From: Leuconostoc citreum
GTDB lineage: Bacteria > Bacillota > Bacilli > Lactobacillales > Lactobacillaceae
Direction: 5' to 3'
DNA: 64,000 nt
NCBI RefSeq assembly: GCF_004354555.1
Contig: NZ_PUFH01000002.1
Location: 124,001-188,000 of the forward strand
Made by a program: the position numbers and the translations under genes. The notes under the pieces are model-generated. The model was not told where the DNA came from. It made no database searches and saw only the letters and a list, made by a program, of their open reading frames with translations. Position 1 is the stretch's first letter; the number at the start of each line of letters is the position of its first letter. Positions 1-10,188 of the stretch are shown here, in pieces.

Positions 1-329
1 GCTTGACAAAGTTAATTGAAGGGGTGTTAACCATTGTGCGGCATGAACTATCGCCAAAAATTGATTACTCCGCACTCAATTATCAACGCTTAGTGGTGCA
101 TCTCAGGTTCTTGCTGGATCGCTTACTATCAGATGAGTATGAGAATAATGCCGATAACCCTTTTGATCAGGTCATGATGCAGCATTTTGAACAGCGTTAC
201 ACGAAAGCATATCGCTGTGCCGAAGATATTATTCGTTATATTGAACATGAGACCCATCGTGGGGCACAGACCAGTGAACGTATTTATCTCACCATGCACT
301 TGCAACGATTATTGGAACATATGAATTAA
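1..329 (+). CDS. BglG/LicT-family transcriptional antiterminator, C-terminal part (PRD2)
   Basis: Only the C-terminal ~108 residues are present; the gene starts before the window, in the frame of base 3. The sequence around YSALNYQRLVVHLRF, followed by a helical segment and TMHLQRLLEH, matches the second PTS regulation domain of BglG/LicT/SacY antiterminators, with two histidines in the places usually phosphorylated by HPr or EII. These proteins bind a RAT RNA hairpin and stop an overlapping terminator from forming. A RAT-like site and terminator lie just downstream (335-402), ahead of a beta-glucoside PTS gene, which supports the assignment. The RNA-binding N-terminus cannot be seen. Confidence 0.9.
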   Translation, partial: LTKLIEGVLTIVRHELSPKIDYSALNYQRLVVHLRFLLDRLLSDEYENNADNPFDQVMMQHFEQRYTKAYRCAEDIIRYIEHETHRGAQTSERIYLTMHLQRLLEHMN

Positions 330-334
330 TTATG

Positions 335-363
335 GGATTGTTACTATAAATTTAGGCAAAACC
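335..363 (+). promoter_or_regulatory. RAT (ribonucleic antiterminator) site in the PTS gene leader
   Basis: The 29 bases begin GGATTGTTACT and end AGGCAAAACC, the conserved ends of LicT/BglG RAT sequences. The last three bases overlap the first arm of the terminator at 361-397, so RAT and terminator hairpins exclude each other. The gene just upstream encodes the matching protein class. Confidence 0.9.
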
Positions 364-402
364 CAAAAGTTAGTCACTGAGGTGATAACTTTTGGGTTTT
401 TA
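361..402 (+). terminator. Conditional terminator ahead of the PTS gene
   Basis: Perfect 12-bp arms (361-372 and 386-397), with a further 4-bp inner pairing, are followed by a T-rich run. It sits between the antiterminator gene and the PTS start codon and overlaps the RAT. It should end transcription unless the antiterminator is active. Confidence 0.9.
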
Positions 403-424
403 TTTTTTGAAAAGAGGTCGAACC

Positions 425-2254
425 ATGAATTACGAAACATTGGCAAAAGATATTTTAGGTCTTGTTGGTGGGAAAGCAAATATTAACGAGGCCTGGCATT
501 GCGCTACACGCTTACGGTTTAAGTTAAAAGATGAGAACAAAGCACAAACAGCAGAGATTGAAGCGCTACCTGGTGTGGTGACCGTTGTGAAATCTGCTGG
601 ACAATATCAAGTGGTTATTGGCAATTCGGTAGCGAAAGTGTTTGAACCATTGGCAGCCGCAGCGGGACTAGAACACTTAGATAACCAAACTCATGCTCCT
701 AGTGACAAGCCTAAAGAAAATATCGTTAATCGCTTTATCAGCTTTATTTCAAGCGTTTTCACGCCTTTCTTAGGTGCAATGGCTGGTACCGGTGTATTGA
801 AAGGGCTATTAGCACTACTAGTGGCTATAGGTTGGCTAGATAAAACAAGTGGTACTTATCAAATTTGGTATGCTGCAGGCGATGCCTTCTTCTTTTTCTT
901 ACCTATTTGGTTGGCATTTACAGCTGCCAAGCAACTGAAAGTGAATCAATACGTTGCTGGTGCCCTGGCTGGTGCGTTACTTTATCCTAGTCTAGCAACA
1001 GTACTAACTGGGACAAAACCACTAGACTTTTTAGGTATTCGTGTCATTGGCACAACGTACAGTTCAAGTGTTATTCCAATTTTATTAGCTGTGTGGCTAT
1101 TGTCGTATTTGCAACCAGCACTGGATCGGGCATTTCATGAATCGATTCGTAATATTCTAACACCATTGGTCAGTTTGCTAATCATGGTACCCTTAACACT
1201 ATTGGTGGTTGGGCCATTAGGCACAAGTGTCGGCACAGTGTTATCATCAGGAGTTGAAAGTATTTACAATGTTGCGCCTTATGTAGCTGGTGCTGTGATG
1301 GGAGCCATGTGGCAAGTTTTTGTTATCTTTGGTGTGCATTGGACGTTTGTACCTGTGATGACAAATAATATTGGTCAATTAGGTCATGACTACATGCTAC
1401 CAATGTTAAGTGTCGCTGTGTTATCACAAGCTGGTGCAACGCTTGGTGTTTTCTTAAAGACAAAAGATAAGAAAATGAAGGCATTAGCCGGGTCTGCGGT
1501 TCTAACTGGTATTTTAGGTATTACTGAGCCAGCTATTTACGGTGTGACATTGAAGCTTAAAAAGCCGTTCATTTTTGCTACAATCGCTGGCGGTATTGGT
1601 GGCGCTATTGCTGGCGGTGGTGGTGCACAGGCCAGTGCCTTTACACTCCCAAGCCTGTTAGCTTTACCAACATATTTAGGAAAAGGATTCATGAGTGTTG
1701 TAGTTGGTATCATCGTTGCCTTTGTACTGGCGGCAGTGCTAACGTATTGGTTTGGTGTACCCAGTGCATCATTAGAAAAAACAACACAAAAAGTTTCATC
1801 AGTCGAAGAAGAAGTTATGGCACCAGTAAGTGGCACAATTGTACCACTATCAACTGTGAAAGATGAAGTATTTGCTAGTGGTGCGATGGGCAGAGGTATT
1901 GCCATCGTGCCAGAAGCTGACACACTGGTATCACCAATTAAGGGTAAGGTTGTAGCAGTTTATCCAAGTAAACACGCGATTGGCTTAATTTCAGATGATG
2001 GCTTAGAAATCTTATTGCACGTCGGTATTGACACGGTTCAACTCAATGGTGAGCACTTTGAACAATTTGTGAAACAAGACCAACAAGTTGACGTGGGCGA
2101 TAAGTTATTAGTGTTTGATCGTGAAGCCATTCAATCGGCTGGTTATGATATCACCGTTATGATGATTATTACGAATGCTGAAAATTATAATATACGGGAA
2201 ACCGAGGACACAGCAACAAATGGTAACTGGTTACTTGCTGTGGCGCCACAATAA
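425..2254 (+). CDS. bglP: Beta-glucoside-type PTS transporter, EIIBCA
   Basis: A 609-residue EII fused in the order B-C-A. EIIB is at about residues 1-85, with the phosphorylated cysteine (Cys26) in the CATRLRF motif. The membrane EIIC domain is at about 100-445 and carries GITEPAIYG, typical of the glucose/beta-glucoside superfamily. EIIA follows at about 465-600, with the active His532 in LLHVGIDTV. The ATG at 425 has an AAGAGG ribosome binding site and begins the EIIB domain exactly; an upstream in-frame start at 392 lies in the terminator. It should import and phosphorylate a beta-glucoside. No 6-phospho-beta-glucosidase gene follows, so the substrate is inferred from family and RAT control only. 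Confidence 0.9.
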   Translation: MNYETLAKDILGLVGGKANINEAWHCATRLRFKLKDENKAQTAEIEALPGVVTVVKSAGQYQVVIGNSVAKVFEPLAAAAGLEHLDNQTHAPSDKPKENIVNRFISFISSVFTPFLGAMAGTGVLKGLLALLVAIGWLDKTSGTYQIWYAAGDAFFFFLPIWLAFTAAKQLKVNQYVAGALAGALLYPSLATVLTGTKPLDFLGIRVIGTTYSSSVIPILLAVWLLSYLQPALDRAFHESIRNILTPLVSLLIMVPLTLLVVGPLGTSVGTVLSSGVESIYNVAPYVAGAVMGAMWQVFVIFGVHWTFVPVMTNNIGQLGHDYMLPMLSVAVLSQAGATLGVFLKTKDKKMKALAGSAVLTGILGITEPAIYGVTLKLKKPFIFATIAGGIGGAIAGGGGAQASAFTLPSLLALPTYLGKGFMSVVVGIIVAFVLAAVLTYWFGVPSASLEKTTQKVSSVEEEVMAPVSGTIVPLSTVKDEVFASGAMGRGIAIVPEADTLVSPIKGKVVAVYPSKHAIGLISDDGLEILLHVGIDTVQLNGEHFEQFVKQDQQVDVGDKLLVFDREAIQSAGYDITVMMIITNAENYNIRETEDTATNGNWLLAVAPQ

Positions 2255-2270
2255 AAATAAGTTTGAGATA

Positions 2271-2295
2271 AAAAATGATGTGATATCATTTTTTT
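2271..2295 (+). terminator. Rho-independent terminator after bglP
   Basis: Perfect 9-bp arms (2271-2279 and 2285-2293) with a 5-base loop and a T run. It ends the PTS transcript just before the promoter of the next operon. Confidence 0.75.
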
Positions 2296-2300
2296 ATTAG

Positions 2301-2329
2301 TTGTAAATTATATCGTATGCGATATAATT
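2301..2329 (+). promoter_or_regulatory. Promoter with overlapping palindromic operator for the MarR operon
   Basis: A perfect 10-bp inverted repeat (2306-2315 and 2320-2329, 4-base spacer) covers the space between a TTGTAA -35 (2301-2306) and a TATAAT -10 (2323-2328), 16 bases apart. A repressor bound there would block RNA polymerase. The adjacent MarR-family gene is the obvious candidate for autoregulation. Confidence 0.75.
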
Positions 2330-2358
2330 ATAAACAACACATTAAAAAAGGAAATAGT

Positions 2359-2814
2359 ATGGCAAAAGAGCAACATCTGTATGACGAATTATGTTTATCA
2401 TTTTATAATACGAATCGTTATTTTCACCGTTTGTATGATCGCATATTGGATAAATATGATTTATCTTACCTACAATATATGAGTTTATTATTGATTCATC
2501 AGCAAGGGCAATTAAAATTGATGGATATCGGCCTCGCACTAGATTTATCGAGCAATACACTGACGCCAGTCATTGAAAAGTTAGTTCGTAAAGATTGGTT
2601 GGTTAAGCAATCCAATGTTGCAGATAAGCGTATCAAAATGCTGGCTATGACGGAACATAAAGTAGCTTTGTTTAACAAGATATTGAGCGACGTCGAAATC
2701 ATGCGACATGAATTGTTGTCACTTAGCGGCCGACCGTTGGCAGAAGTACTTCATGAAAATCAACAATTAAATGATATGTTAAAGCGTATGTTAGCTGAAA
2801 AGGAAGAGAAATGA
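2359..2814 (+). CDS. MarR-family regulator, OhrR-like
   Basis: A 151-residue winged-helix protein. Helices around LSYLQYMSLLLIH and the DNA-binding part LDLSSNTLTPVIEKLVRKDWL, followed by the wing DKRIK, are typical of MarR. Cys12 (DELCLSFY) lies where OhrR-type sensors carry their peroxide-reactive cysteine, so organic peroxide sensing is likely but inferred. The start at 2359 has AAAAAAGGA in front; the in-frame ATG at 2317 overlaps the -10 box and is unlikely. The stop overlaps the start of the oxidoreductase, so the genes are coupled. Confidence 0.85.
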   Translation: MAKEQHLYDELCLSFYNTNRYFHRLYDRILDKYDLSYLQYMSLLLIHQQGQLKLMDIGLALDLSSNTLTPVIEKLVRKDWLVKQSNVADKRIKMLAMTEHKVALFNKILSDVEIMRHELLSLSGRPLAEVLHENQQLNDMLKRMLAEKEEK

Positions 2815-4151
2815 TGTATGATATTATTTTTATTGGTAGTGGCCACGCTGCTTGGCATGGCGCACAAACTTTAGCACGCGCTGGTAAAAAAGTTGCGCTG
2901 ATTGAGGAAAATAAGGTTGCTGGCACATGCACAAATTTTGGTTGTAACGCTAAAATATTGTTAGATGGCCCAGCTGAAATGATTCATCATTTGCATCACT
3001 ATCATGGTGTTGGTATTAATGAGACACCAGATATTATTTGGCCAGAACTGATGGCTTACAAGCATCAAGTGATCGACCCCTTGTCAGACGGCTTAGCGCG
3101 CATGTTATCTGTCGATGGTATTGATATCATTGCTGGCCATGCGCAGTTTGTTGACACACAGACGATTTCAGTGGGCCAGACGACCTACACGGCAGCTCAG
3201 TTTGTTATTGCAACCGGCCAAAAACCAGCCAAACTACCGATTCCGGGTGCTGAATTAACGCACGATAGTACGGATTTCTTGGATTTGCCTGACATGCCCA
3301 AGTCGATGGTATTCATTGGTGCTGGTTATATTGCAATGGAATTTGCATCAATTGCACATGCTGCAGGAAGTCAAGTGACGTTAATTGAATATGGGGGTAG
3401 TGCACTCAATGGTTTTGATAAGCTATATGCTGAGACAGTTGTCGCAGATATGCGAGCCAAAGGCATCACATTTGCTTTTAATCAGGCCGTTTCTGAAGTC
3501 AAAGCACTGGATGATGGGCAATATGTTATCGAAACAAGTCAGGGAACGCGTTTCCAAGCAGACTATGTCATGGATACAACTGGCCGCACAGCCAATATTG
3601 ATCAGCTAGGCTTAGACAGCATTGGTGTCGCATATGACCGTCAAGGCGTCTTGGTTAATGACCATTTGCAAACAACTGTACCTAACATCTATGCTAGTGG
3701 GGATGTGATTTCTAAGTCAATTGCGCGTCTAACGCCAACAGCAACTTTTGAATCACATTACATTGCTAAAGTGCTCCTAGGGGAAAAAGCGCCTATTCGA
3801 TACCCTGTTGTGCCAACGATTGCCTTTACGTTACCTCGTGTTGCCCAAGTTGGTGTGACATCTCAAGAGGCTACAATGCGTGATGATTTGCAAGTCATCG
3901 AAATTCCTTATGGGCAAATGATGCGTTTCCAAACGTTAAACGATAGTCAAGCAGCGCTGAAGATTGTTGTCAATACTGAGAAAAAACTCGTTGGTGCCGC
4001 AATGATTGGGGATTTTTCCCCAGAAATTGTGAATGCTTTAGTACCAGTTATTAACAAGCAATATACACGTGATGATATTCAATCACAAATTTTTGCTTTT
4101 CCAGCACATACTGGTGTTGTGTTACCAATGATTGCAAACTATTTAGATTAA
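2811..4151 (+). CDS. Glutathione reductase-like FAD/NAD(P) disulfide oxidoreductase
   Basis: 446 residues with the FAD-binding GxGxxA-like start (IIFIGSGHAAW), a redox disulfide Cys40-Cys45 (GTCTNFGC), an NAD(P) domain near GAGYIAMEFASIAHAAG and the second FAD motif VPNIYASGDV. This is the class I flavoprotein disulfide reductase layout (glutathione reductase, mercuric reductase relatives). The C-terminal HPTxxE motif of true glutathione reductases is replaced by FPAHTG, so the substrate is uncertain. It overlaps the regulator gene by 4 bases and likely works in thiol/peroxide defence. Confidence 0.85.
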   Translation: MMYDIIFIGSGHAAWHGAQTLARAGKKVALIEENKVAGTCTNFGCNAKILLDGPAEMIHHLHHYHGVGINETPDIIWPELMAYKHQVIDPLSDGLARMLSVDGIDIIAGHAQFVDTQTISVGQTTYTAAQFVIATGQKPAKLPIPGAELTHDSTDFLDLPDMPKSMVFIGAGYIAMEFASIAHAAGSQVTLIEYGGSALNGFDKLYAETVVADMRAKGITFAFNQAVSEVKALDDGQYVIETSQGTRFQADYVMDTTGRTANIDQLGLDSIGVAYDRQGVLVNDHLQTTVPNIYASGDVISKSIARLTPTATFESHYIAKVLLGEKAPIRYPVVPTIAFTLPRVAQVGVTSQEATMRDDLQVIEIPYGQMMRFQTLNDSQAALKIVVNTEKKLVGAAMIGDFSPEIVNALVPVINKQYTRDDIQSQIFAFPAHTGVVLPMIANYLD

Positions 4152-4164
4152 ATGGAGAATAATG

Positions 4165-5112
4165 ATGAAAGCAGCTATTATTAATGCTTACGGTGGCAGT
4201 GAACAACTTGTTGTCGCTGAGCAAGCAATACCTCATATTCAGCAAGACGAAGTGCTGGTTGAAAATATGGCTACCAGTATTAACCCCATTGACTATAAAG
4301 CGCGCCAAGGTTTGATGCAGGGGATGTTTCAATGGCAGTTCCCTGTGACTTTAGGATGGGATATTGCTGGCAGAATTGTGGCCGTTGGCCAGGATGTGAC
4401 GAATTTTAAGGTTGGCGATGCTGTTTTTGCTCGACCAGATATTGATCCGACTGGTCGAAATGGGTCATACGCGGAATACACCGTGGTGAAAGCCGACAAA
4501 TTAGCCTTTAAACCAGAAAATATTACTTTTAAGCAAGCCGCTGCAGTACCATTAGCAGCCCTAACAGCGCTACAAATGTTGGAAAAACTACAAGTTAAAG
4601 CAGGGCACAAGGTGTTAATACAAGCTGGCGCTGGTGGCGTTGGTATTTATGCCATTCAACTCGCCAAGTTAATGGGAGCTTATGTAGCAACAACAGCGAG
4701 TCAAGCTAATCACGATTTTGTTGCGTCACTGGGGGCAGATCAAGTGATTGATTACCACGCATACCAAATACAGGATGTTTTGTCTGATTACGATGCTGTA
4801 TTTGATATGGTTGGGGACATCGATAATGGTATTCATATTTTAAAAGATGGCGGCCATTTGGTGACAATTTCTGCGCAGTTAACGGCTCAACAACAGCAGA
4901 CACCTAACAAAACAATTACAACCGGTTGGTTGGATACTAATGGTAAAGATTTAACCACACTCGCTGATTATATTACAAAAAATCAATTACAAATTGTGGT
5001 CGATAGTATTTATCCGCTAACAACAGAAGGTATGCGTGCAGCTCATCAGCGTAGCGAAACACATCATGCGCGTGGTAAGATTGTGGTAGAAATAAAGAAA
5101 GAGACAGTATAA
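4165..5112 (+). CDS. Zinc-free alcohol dehydrogenase / quinone oxidoreductase family protein
   Basis: 315-residue medium-chain reductase. The N-terminal GroES-like fold carries SINPIDYKARQG, and the nucleotide-binding loop is AGAGGVGIYAIQLAK. It lacks the zinc cysteines, so it belongs with QOR-type enzymes that reduce quinones or enals with NADPH. The ATG at 4165 is 7 bases from GGAG; ATG 4162 is possible but closer. Third gene of the MarR operon, so a role in detoxifying reactive electrophiles is a reasonable inference. Confidence 0.85.
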   Translation: MKAAIINAYGGSEQLVVAEQAIPHIQQDEVLVENMATSINPIDYKARQGLMQGMFQWQFPVTLGWDIAGRIVAVGQDVTNFKVGDAVFARPDIDPTGRNGSYAEYTVVKADKLAFKPENITFKQAAAVPLAALTALQMLEKLQVKAGHKVLIQAGAGGVGIYAIQLAKLMGAYVATTASQANHDFVASLGADQVIDYHAYQIQDVLSDYDAVFDMVGDIDNGIHILKDGGHLVTISAQLTAQQQQTPNKTITTGWLDTNGKDLTTLADYITKNQLQIVVDSIYPLTTEGMRAAHQRSETHHARGKIVVEIKKETV

Positions 5113-5113
5113 A

Positions 5114-5476
5114 ATGATCGTACAAATTATTACCGGGTTAGTTGCTATTGAAGCAATCATTATCATGATGATAGAAATGTTTGGCTCAGTTGCACAGCAA
5201 GCTAAGTCGTTTGAATTAGAACCAGCTGTTTTAAAAATGCCAGAAGTGAAGGTGTTATTAGCTAATCAGGGAATATACAATGGTTTATTCGGAGCACTCA
5301 TATTGGTGACCATGTTTTTCATTCATGGTCCGCAACAAGTGCTGATGTTACAATTTGAAATGCTCTATATCTTAATTGCAGCGATATATGGCAGCATAAC
5401 ATCAGCTCGGAAAATTCTTGTGGTACAAGGATTACCGGCGTTGGTTGCTTTAATTGCCTTATACTTCTTAAATTAA
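5114..5476 (+). CDS. DUF1304 family membrane protein
   Basis: 120-residue protein with about four hydrophobic helices and the pattern ANQGIYNGLFGALI, followed by a conserved hydrophobic half ending LVALIALYFLN, as in the DUF1304 family. Function unknown. It begins one base after the stop of the oxidoreductase, so it is the last gene of the MarR operon; members of this family often accompany stress or redox genes. Start preceded only by a weak GA-rich ribosome site, consistent with coupling. Confidence 0.8.
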   Translation: MIVQIITGLVAIEAIIIMMIEMFGSVAQQAKSFELEPAVLKMPEVKVLLANQGIYNGLFGALILVTMFFIHGPQQVLMLQFEMLYILIAAIYGSITSARKILVVQGLPALVALIALYFLN

Positions 5477-5508
5477 AAAAGCCCACTCTTAATTGAGTAG
5501 GCTTTTTT
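5475..5508. terminator. Bidirectional terminator between DUF1304 gene and dextransucrase
   Basis: 14-bp arms with one mismatch (5475-5488 and 5495-5508). An A run on one side and a T run on the other let it serve both converging transcripts. Confidence 0.85.
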
Positions 5509-5510
5509 AG

Positions 5511-8500
5511 TTAAGCGACTGAGACAAAGTAACCTTGGTCATCGAAAATGTATGTTCGATTATTAACGATGATATGAGCTGATTTAGTTTGTACGCCTGT
5601 TATTTCATCAAAATGTTGTAGCTTATTATTAACAACTTTAAATCCTTTGACGAGTTGATAATTACTATCCGTTAAATACCATTGGCCTTGATAGGCAAAG
5701 TAGTCATTAAATACTGCCGAACCATCAGTGGCATTCATATAATAACTCACGTTCGTGATAGGATCAGTCACAAATTGACCTTTCACTTGCCGACCATTAG
5801 CTTGGAAATATTTCAAATTACCATTAATGTTTACCAAACCAGTGTCTGCTGGACCTTGAGTACTTAAATGTAACCATTGGCCATCTAGTGTTTGATAGTA
5901 TTGATTGGTCAACATGTTGCCCGTATTGTCAAAGACAAAAATCTTGTCACCAATTTGTTGCATACCTGTCGTTATAGCGCCAGTTAGTGGGTTAGTATAT
6001 AATACGTGATTTTGTATCGTAATAAAATCACCCTTACTTTGATGACCATCGGCGTAGAAATAATTTTGAACACCATTGATTGTTTGCAAACCAGTCAAGG
6101 CAATGCCATCATTACCCAAATAGAACCACTGACCTTGACTATTTTGTGCAAATCTTTGTGTCGCCACGTTGCCGTTACCAGCTTCTAAGTAGAAAACGTT
6201 ACCATCAGTGTCTGATACAAATTGCCCTTTGACCTGTGTGCCGTTCTTGTAGAAGTATTGCTTATGACCATCGATTTCAGTGAAGCCAGAAGTGACCATT
6301 GTGCCATCATTCTGGAAGTAATAGGCGGTGCCGGTTTGGTCAGTAATGTATTGATTAAATACTTGACGCCCTTTTTGGTCAAAATAAATCGTTGAACCGT
6401 CAGCATTCTGCAAGAAAGATTGAACGAGTTCAATACCGTTTGGTAGGAAGAAATAGTGATGGTTATTAATATTCTGGAAGCCAGTAACGAGATGGCCGGT
6501 GCTATCAAAGTAATAATAATTGCCATTATCATCTTGTATAAAGGTGTTTCGAGCTAGATAGCCACTCAATGTGTAGTAGACCATACCAATGTTATCGCGG
6601 ACAAATCCTGTTTCAGATAAGTCATCTGTTAATTGTTTTGGCAAGAAGTCACGATTATTATTGTTTGATGTAACCTTATAGTATTGATCGGTACCACTGT
6701 CTTTTAAGACATAGCCAGCCCCTTTGCCTTGAATATTTGAGCCATTAAAGTATTTACCAGACCATTCTGTTATTTTCTGACTAGGATCCATAGGTAGCCC
6801 TGTAGAAATTTGTTTTGTTTCGAAAAGTGCTGGATATTTTTTCTGGATATCAGATAAGAAGGCACCGCCATACTGTGCTTGGTATTTACCACCACCACGA
6901 CTTTGTATGACATATAACGACTGATCAATATCTGAGTTAGTGTCTTTATCACCATAAGAGTTTGTTCGTGTGACAGTCGCTAATTCTTGACCCGGTAAAT
7001 TATAAATTTGATCGGGTACCCAGTCAGCGATTGCTTGGATGCCATTTGCGTGCAGAGCCTTGATGGCATCGCGTAACTGGTCAACTGTGCCATATTTTGT
7101 TGGTGTACCGTAGCCCAAATCATAACGATCTGTAAAGGCATAACCATTTTGGATAATTGAATCTAAGAAACTGGTATCGGTGCTTGAACGATATTGTGGT
7201 GCCAACTGGAAACTTGTGATACCCCAATCTTTGAATAACTGACCATTTTTTGCAATGACAGCATTTGTATAGTCTTCAGTGTTTGTGGCAAAAGCTTGGA
7301 AATTTGAAAAACCTTCGTAAATAACCTGAGAATCTAAAGCAGCATTTGAGTGGAAGGTTTTGCCATCATGATGGGCTGTGTCGTCAGACAAAGTACGCGC
7401 GTCTTGATGGCTGTCAGCCCCAACAGGCACCCAAACAGCTAAGAAGCCAGAGACTTGCGGGTTACGGACACCATAGATTTCAGTATTATCAAAGATTAAA
7501 TCGCCCTGATCATTGGTGTACTTTACTGGGGCGTTGTCATTATCATAATAAGACAAATTGTCAGCAGTTGTCCCTAATAATAATCTGAATGCTTGATTTT
7601 TGTGAGCGGCACCCATGTGTAATGTCACCGTGTCGCCTGATTTTAAGGCCAGATTTTCTTTATTACTGACAATCACACCAATACCTTGTGTTCGTGTGTC
7701 TGCATTACCGCTATCTGTCACACTCATGGCACCTTTACCATAACGAACATTTGTCAGGATATCGTTTTGATCAACAGCTATTGACTGACCACCAGCAACA
7801 TATTTGATACGTGACTTTAGCAAGCCGTTGATGGCATCAAAATAAGGGGACTTATTTGCCATATATTGACCATCATCGGTGTATAAATCACCATAATAAA
7901 CGCGCGGTACTGTATCTTTATTAGTTAACAGCATCGCATAGGCGCTAGGCATGTTGTATTGTGTATATTTCTTATCCGCCTGTTTTTCATCGTTATTATA
8001 AACTTTAAAGGCTTCGGCTAGCTGGTCTGCTGTTGGTGCCAAACTATTTTTTACGTCGGGATGTAACTCAGAAATAATTTGAGCAATGACTGTTTGTACT
8101 TCACTATCGTGTGCGCGAACAAAGCTGTAATTTGGAATGGCAGTGTTTTCGGTACTATCGTGATTGCGATTGACGAGGTAATAGTCCATGAAGCGTTGCA
8201 TGGTACCACGCATACGCATATCTTTAGTCAACGACCAGATTAACTGGGTATGCATGTAATCATCCATTGTGAGTTGATTATTACCAAAATCCTTCACGTA
8301 TTCAGGGTCGTTATGGCTCCAATCTTCAAGAATTGAAAGATGTTGATTTGCTGTTGCGTCATTTTTATCAACACCATAAGCAGCTTTGAAATAATCTGCT
8401 GCAATCTGTAGTAAATCAGCGTCAACATTATCGACAGCATCGACACGTATCCCATCAAAATTAGCAGCAGAATCGTTTGCTGTGATGCTACCAAAATTCA

Positions 8501-10028
8501 TCAAATAGTGTAACCAATTTAACTGCTCAGCTTGCACAACAGGATTAGAGTTGTCTACATCATTAGCGAGTAAGAGTTCAAAACCACCCTTAGATTGATC
8601 AATTGTATATTTTGGCACACCTGTCTGGTTTGTTGGTGTGCGATTTAATAGTCTGAAATTAGAGTTAGTATCTGGTGTCAATGGACTGTTGACGAAAGTC
8701 AAAGCGCCGTTTTGTAAATGATCATTTTTGGGATCTTCACTCGACATGTTCCATTGTGGCTGTGTACGAATGAAATCATCAATGGCTGTTTTAAGCCATG
8801 CTGTACTATTAGCCACACCGATTTTTGTTTCAATTGCTTGTTGGACTGTTGTACAAGCAATATTCAACATGGCTTGACTGTCTTTTAGCGAGAACATCTG
8901 ACGATTGTCAATGAGTCCCATTTGAGACATGTAGTTTAGGTAATTTACTTGTGTTTGCTTGCTAGGCCACCAAACTGACACAATGGGCCGGAAGTCATTA
9001 GCTGTTGTTGCTTCCCAGTGTTGACCATTTCTTAAAACATCTTTAGGGCGATACCATGAAGAAGCAGTCAAATAACCATTAAAATTGTCGAAATCAGCGC
9101 TATCGGTGCTGTGAACGGCATTATGTGCTGTATAGTCTGTTGTTTGAGAAGTTAAACCTTCTTTGATTTGTGAGTCGGTTGTTGATACCTCTTGTCCTGA
9201 TTCTTGATCAAAATAGCGTACTTGACCGTCAATGACACCGGTAAATCCTTTTTTTAGTTGTCCCAAACTATCGAAGTAATAATTGTGCCCATTAATGGCC
9301 TTTAGACCAATAGTTGCTTGTCCTTTATCGTCAAAATAATAAGTTTTGCCATCTGGCGCTGTATAGAAATCAGCAAAAACTTGTTCACCGTTGTCATTGA
9401 AGGCTAATGTTTGTGAGCCAATTTGTTGTATCCCGGTTACTGCGTTACCGGAGTTAGAATCGAGATAGTATGTTTTACTGTTATCAGTAACGAATTGGCC
9501 TTTTGCCTGCACGCCATTGTTGTCAAAATACTGCTTGTGGTTGTCAACAGTAGTCAACCCCTTAGCAAGTGTGTTATCACTGGTTACATAGTACCATTTA
9601 CCATCTTTTTCCAGATAACCAGTTTTTTGATTAGCTGTTGGCGTAACAGTCGGCAACTGCTTGGTGAGATTATCTATCGAATCCTTGTTAGTGTTGTTTG
9701 CCGTTTCAGCTTGCTTTTGCGTATCAGTCGTTGTGTCTGATGCTTTTACTTTTTCTGCTTGGTTGGCATTTGCGGCGATTTGTTGTGTTGTTTGGTTATT
9801 TTTGACAGGTGTCGTTTGTTGGTCAACGACAGTATCGTGTTGATTGGTTGTATTCGAATTATTGGAGACAGTAACTGACTTATCTGTCACTGTGTTTGTG
9901 CTATCTGCATTAACATTTTGTGAAGTAGCGGTCATAGACAGCATCATTGTCGATAAAATGAGTCCCCCAATAACCCAACTCTTACCAGACTTGTAAAGCT
10001 TTTTTCGTACATTTCTCTCTTTAATCAA
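5511..10028 (-). CDS. Glucansucrase (dextransucrase type, GH70)
   Basis: Secreted 1505-residue enzyme that polymerises the glucose of sucrose. The N-terminus carries the KxYKxGKxW signal peptide ([10 protein letters not shown]) of LAB cell-surface proteins. A variable Ser/Thr/Asn/Gln-rich stretch follows, then glucan-binding (CW/YG) repeats, the permuted catalytic barrel and more repeats to the C-terminus. Catalytic residues counted from TTG 10028 are nucleophile Asp530 ([10 protein letters not shown]), acid/base Glu568 (ILEDWSHND) and stabiliser Asp641 (RAHDSEVQ). Their spacing (38, 73) equals that of characterised dextransucrases, and SEV after RAHD points to mainly alpha-1,6 linkages. Region I (ADWVPDQIY) comes last, as expected. 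TTG 10028 lies 10 bases from GGAGG; an upstream in-frame TTG (10067) has no ribosome site. Confidence 0.95.
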   Translation of the reverse strand: MIKERNVRKKLYKSGKSWVIGGLILSTMMLSMTATSQNVNADSTNTVTDKSVTVSNNSNTTNQHDTVVDQQTTPVKNNQTTQQIAANANQAEKVKASDTTTDTQKQAETANNTNKDSIDNLTKQLPTVTPTANQKTGYLEKDGKWYYVTSDNTLAKGLTTVDNHKQYFDNNGVQAKGQFVTDNSKTYYLDSNSGNAVTGIQQIGSQTLAFNDNGEQVFADFYTAPDGKTYYFDDKGQATIGLKAINGHNYYFDSLGQLKKGFTGVIDGQVRYFDQESGQEVSTTDSQIKEGLTSQTTDYTAHNAVHSTDSADFDNFNGYLTASSWYRPKDVLRNGQHWEATTANDFRPIVSVWWPSKQTQVNYLNYMSQMGLIDNRQMFSLKDSQAMLNIACTTVQQAIETKIGVANSTAWLKTAIDDFIRTQPQWNMSSEDPKNDHLQNGALTFVNSPLTPDTNSNFRLLNRTPTNQTGVPKYTIDQSKGGFELLLANDVDNSNPVVQAEQLNWLHYLMNFGSITANDSAANFDGIRVDAVDNVDADLLQIAADYFKAAYGVDKNDATANQHLSILEDWSHNDPEYVKDFGNNQLTMDDYMHTQLIWSLTKDMRMRGTMQRFMDYYLVNRNHDSTENTAIPNYSFVRAHDSEVQTVIAQIISELHPDVKNSLAPTADQLAEAFKVYNNDEKQADKKYTQYNMPSAYAMLLTNKDTVPRVYYGDLYTDDGQYMANKSPYFDAINGLLKSRIKYVAGGQSIAVDQNDILTNVRYGKGAMSVTDSGNADTRTQGIGVIVSNKENLALKSGDTVTLHMGAAHKNQAFRLLLGTTADNLSYYDNDNAPVKYTNDQGDLIFDNTEIYGVRNPQVSGFLAVWVPVGADSHQDARTLSDDTAHHDGKTFHSNAALDSQVIYEGFSNFQAFATNTEDYTNAVIAKNGQLFKDWGITSFQLAPQYRSSTDTSFLDSIIQNGYAFTDRYDLGYGTPTKYGTVDQLRDAIKALHANGIQAIADWVPDQIYNLPGQELATVTRTNSYGDKDTNSDIDQSLYVIQSRGGGKYQAQYGGAFLSDIQKKYPALFETKQISTGLPMDPSQKITEWSGKYFNGSNIQGKGAGYVLKDSGTDQYYKVTSNNNNRDFLPKQLTDDLSETGFVRDNIGMVYYTLSGYLARNTFIQDDNGNYYYFDSTGHLVTGFQNINNHHYFFLPNGIELVQSFLQNADGSTIYFDQKGRQVFNQYITDQTGTAYYFQNDGTMVTSGFTEIDGHKQYFYKNGTQVKGQFVSDTDGNVFYLEAGNGNVATQRFAQNSQGQWFYLGNDGIALTGLQTINGVQNYFYADGHQSKGDFITIQNHVLYTNPLTGAITTGMQQIGDKIFVFDNTGNMLTNQYYQTLDGQWLHLSTQGPADTGLVNINGNLKYFQANGRQVKGQFVTDPITNVSYYMNATDGSAVFNDYFAYQGQWYLTDSNYQLVKGFKVVNNKLQHFDEITGVQTKSAHIIVNNRTYIFDDQGYFVSVA

Positions 10029-10043
10029 AACATTCTCTCCTCC
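10025..10043 (-). promoter_or_regulatory. Dextransucrase ribosome binding site with overlapping start-stop ORF
   Basis: Reading the minus strand, GGAGG (10043-10039) is followed 5 bases later by ATG TTT TGA (10033-10025). This two-codon ORF's stop overlaps the in-frame TTG (10028-10026) used by the dextransucrase. The ATG is at the better spacing but cannot make the enzyme. See the finding for alternatives. Confidence 0.7.
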
Positions 10044-10188
10044 ATTTGTGATTATTCTTTGAAACAAATGAATTATAAGCTATAAAATTACGAACGTATA
10101 TCATTTCACAAACGATTAACAATTCTTTAACATATAAAATAAACAATATTTATAAAGTGATAAAATAATGGGGGGCTATTTTTTTTAG

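Noticed and set aside
392-424. Upstream in-frame start for bglP
   Set aside because: It lies inside the terminator arm and T run; the EIIB domain starts at ATG 425 with a good ribosome site.
5511-10028. Alternan- or reuteran-type specificity of the glucansucrase
   Set aside because: The residues after the transition-state motif are SEV, as in dextransucrases; alternan- and reuteran-type enzymes differ here.
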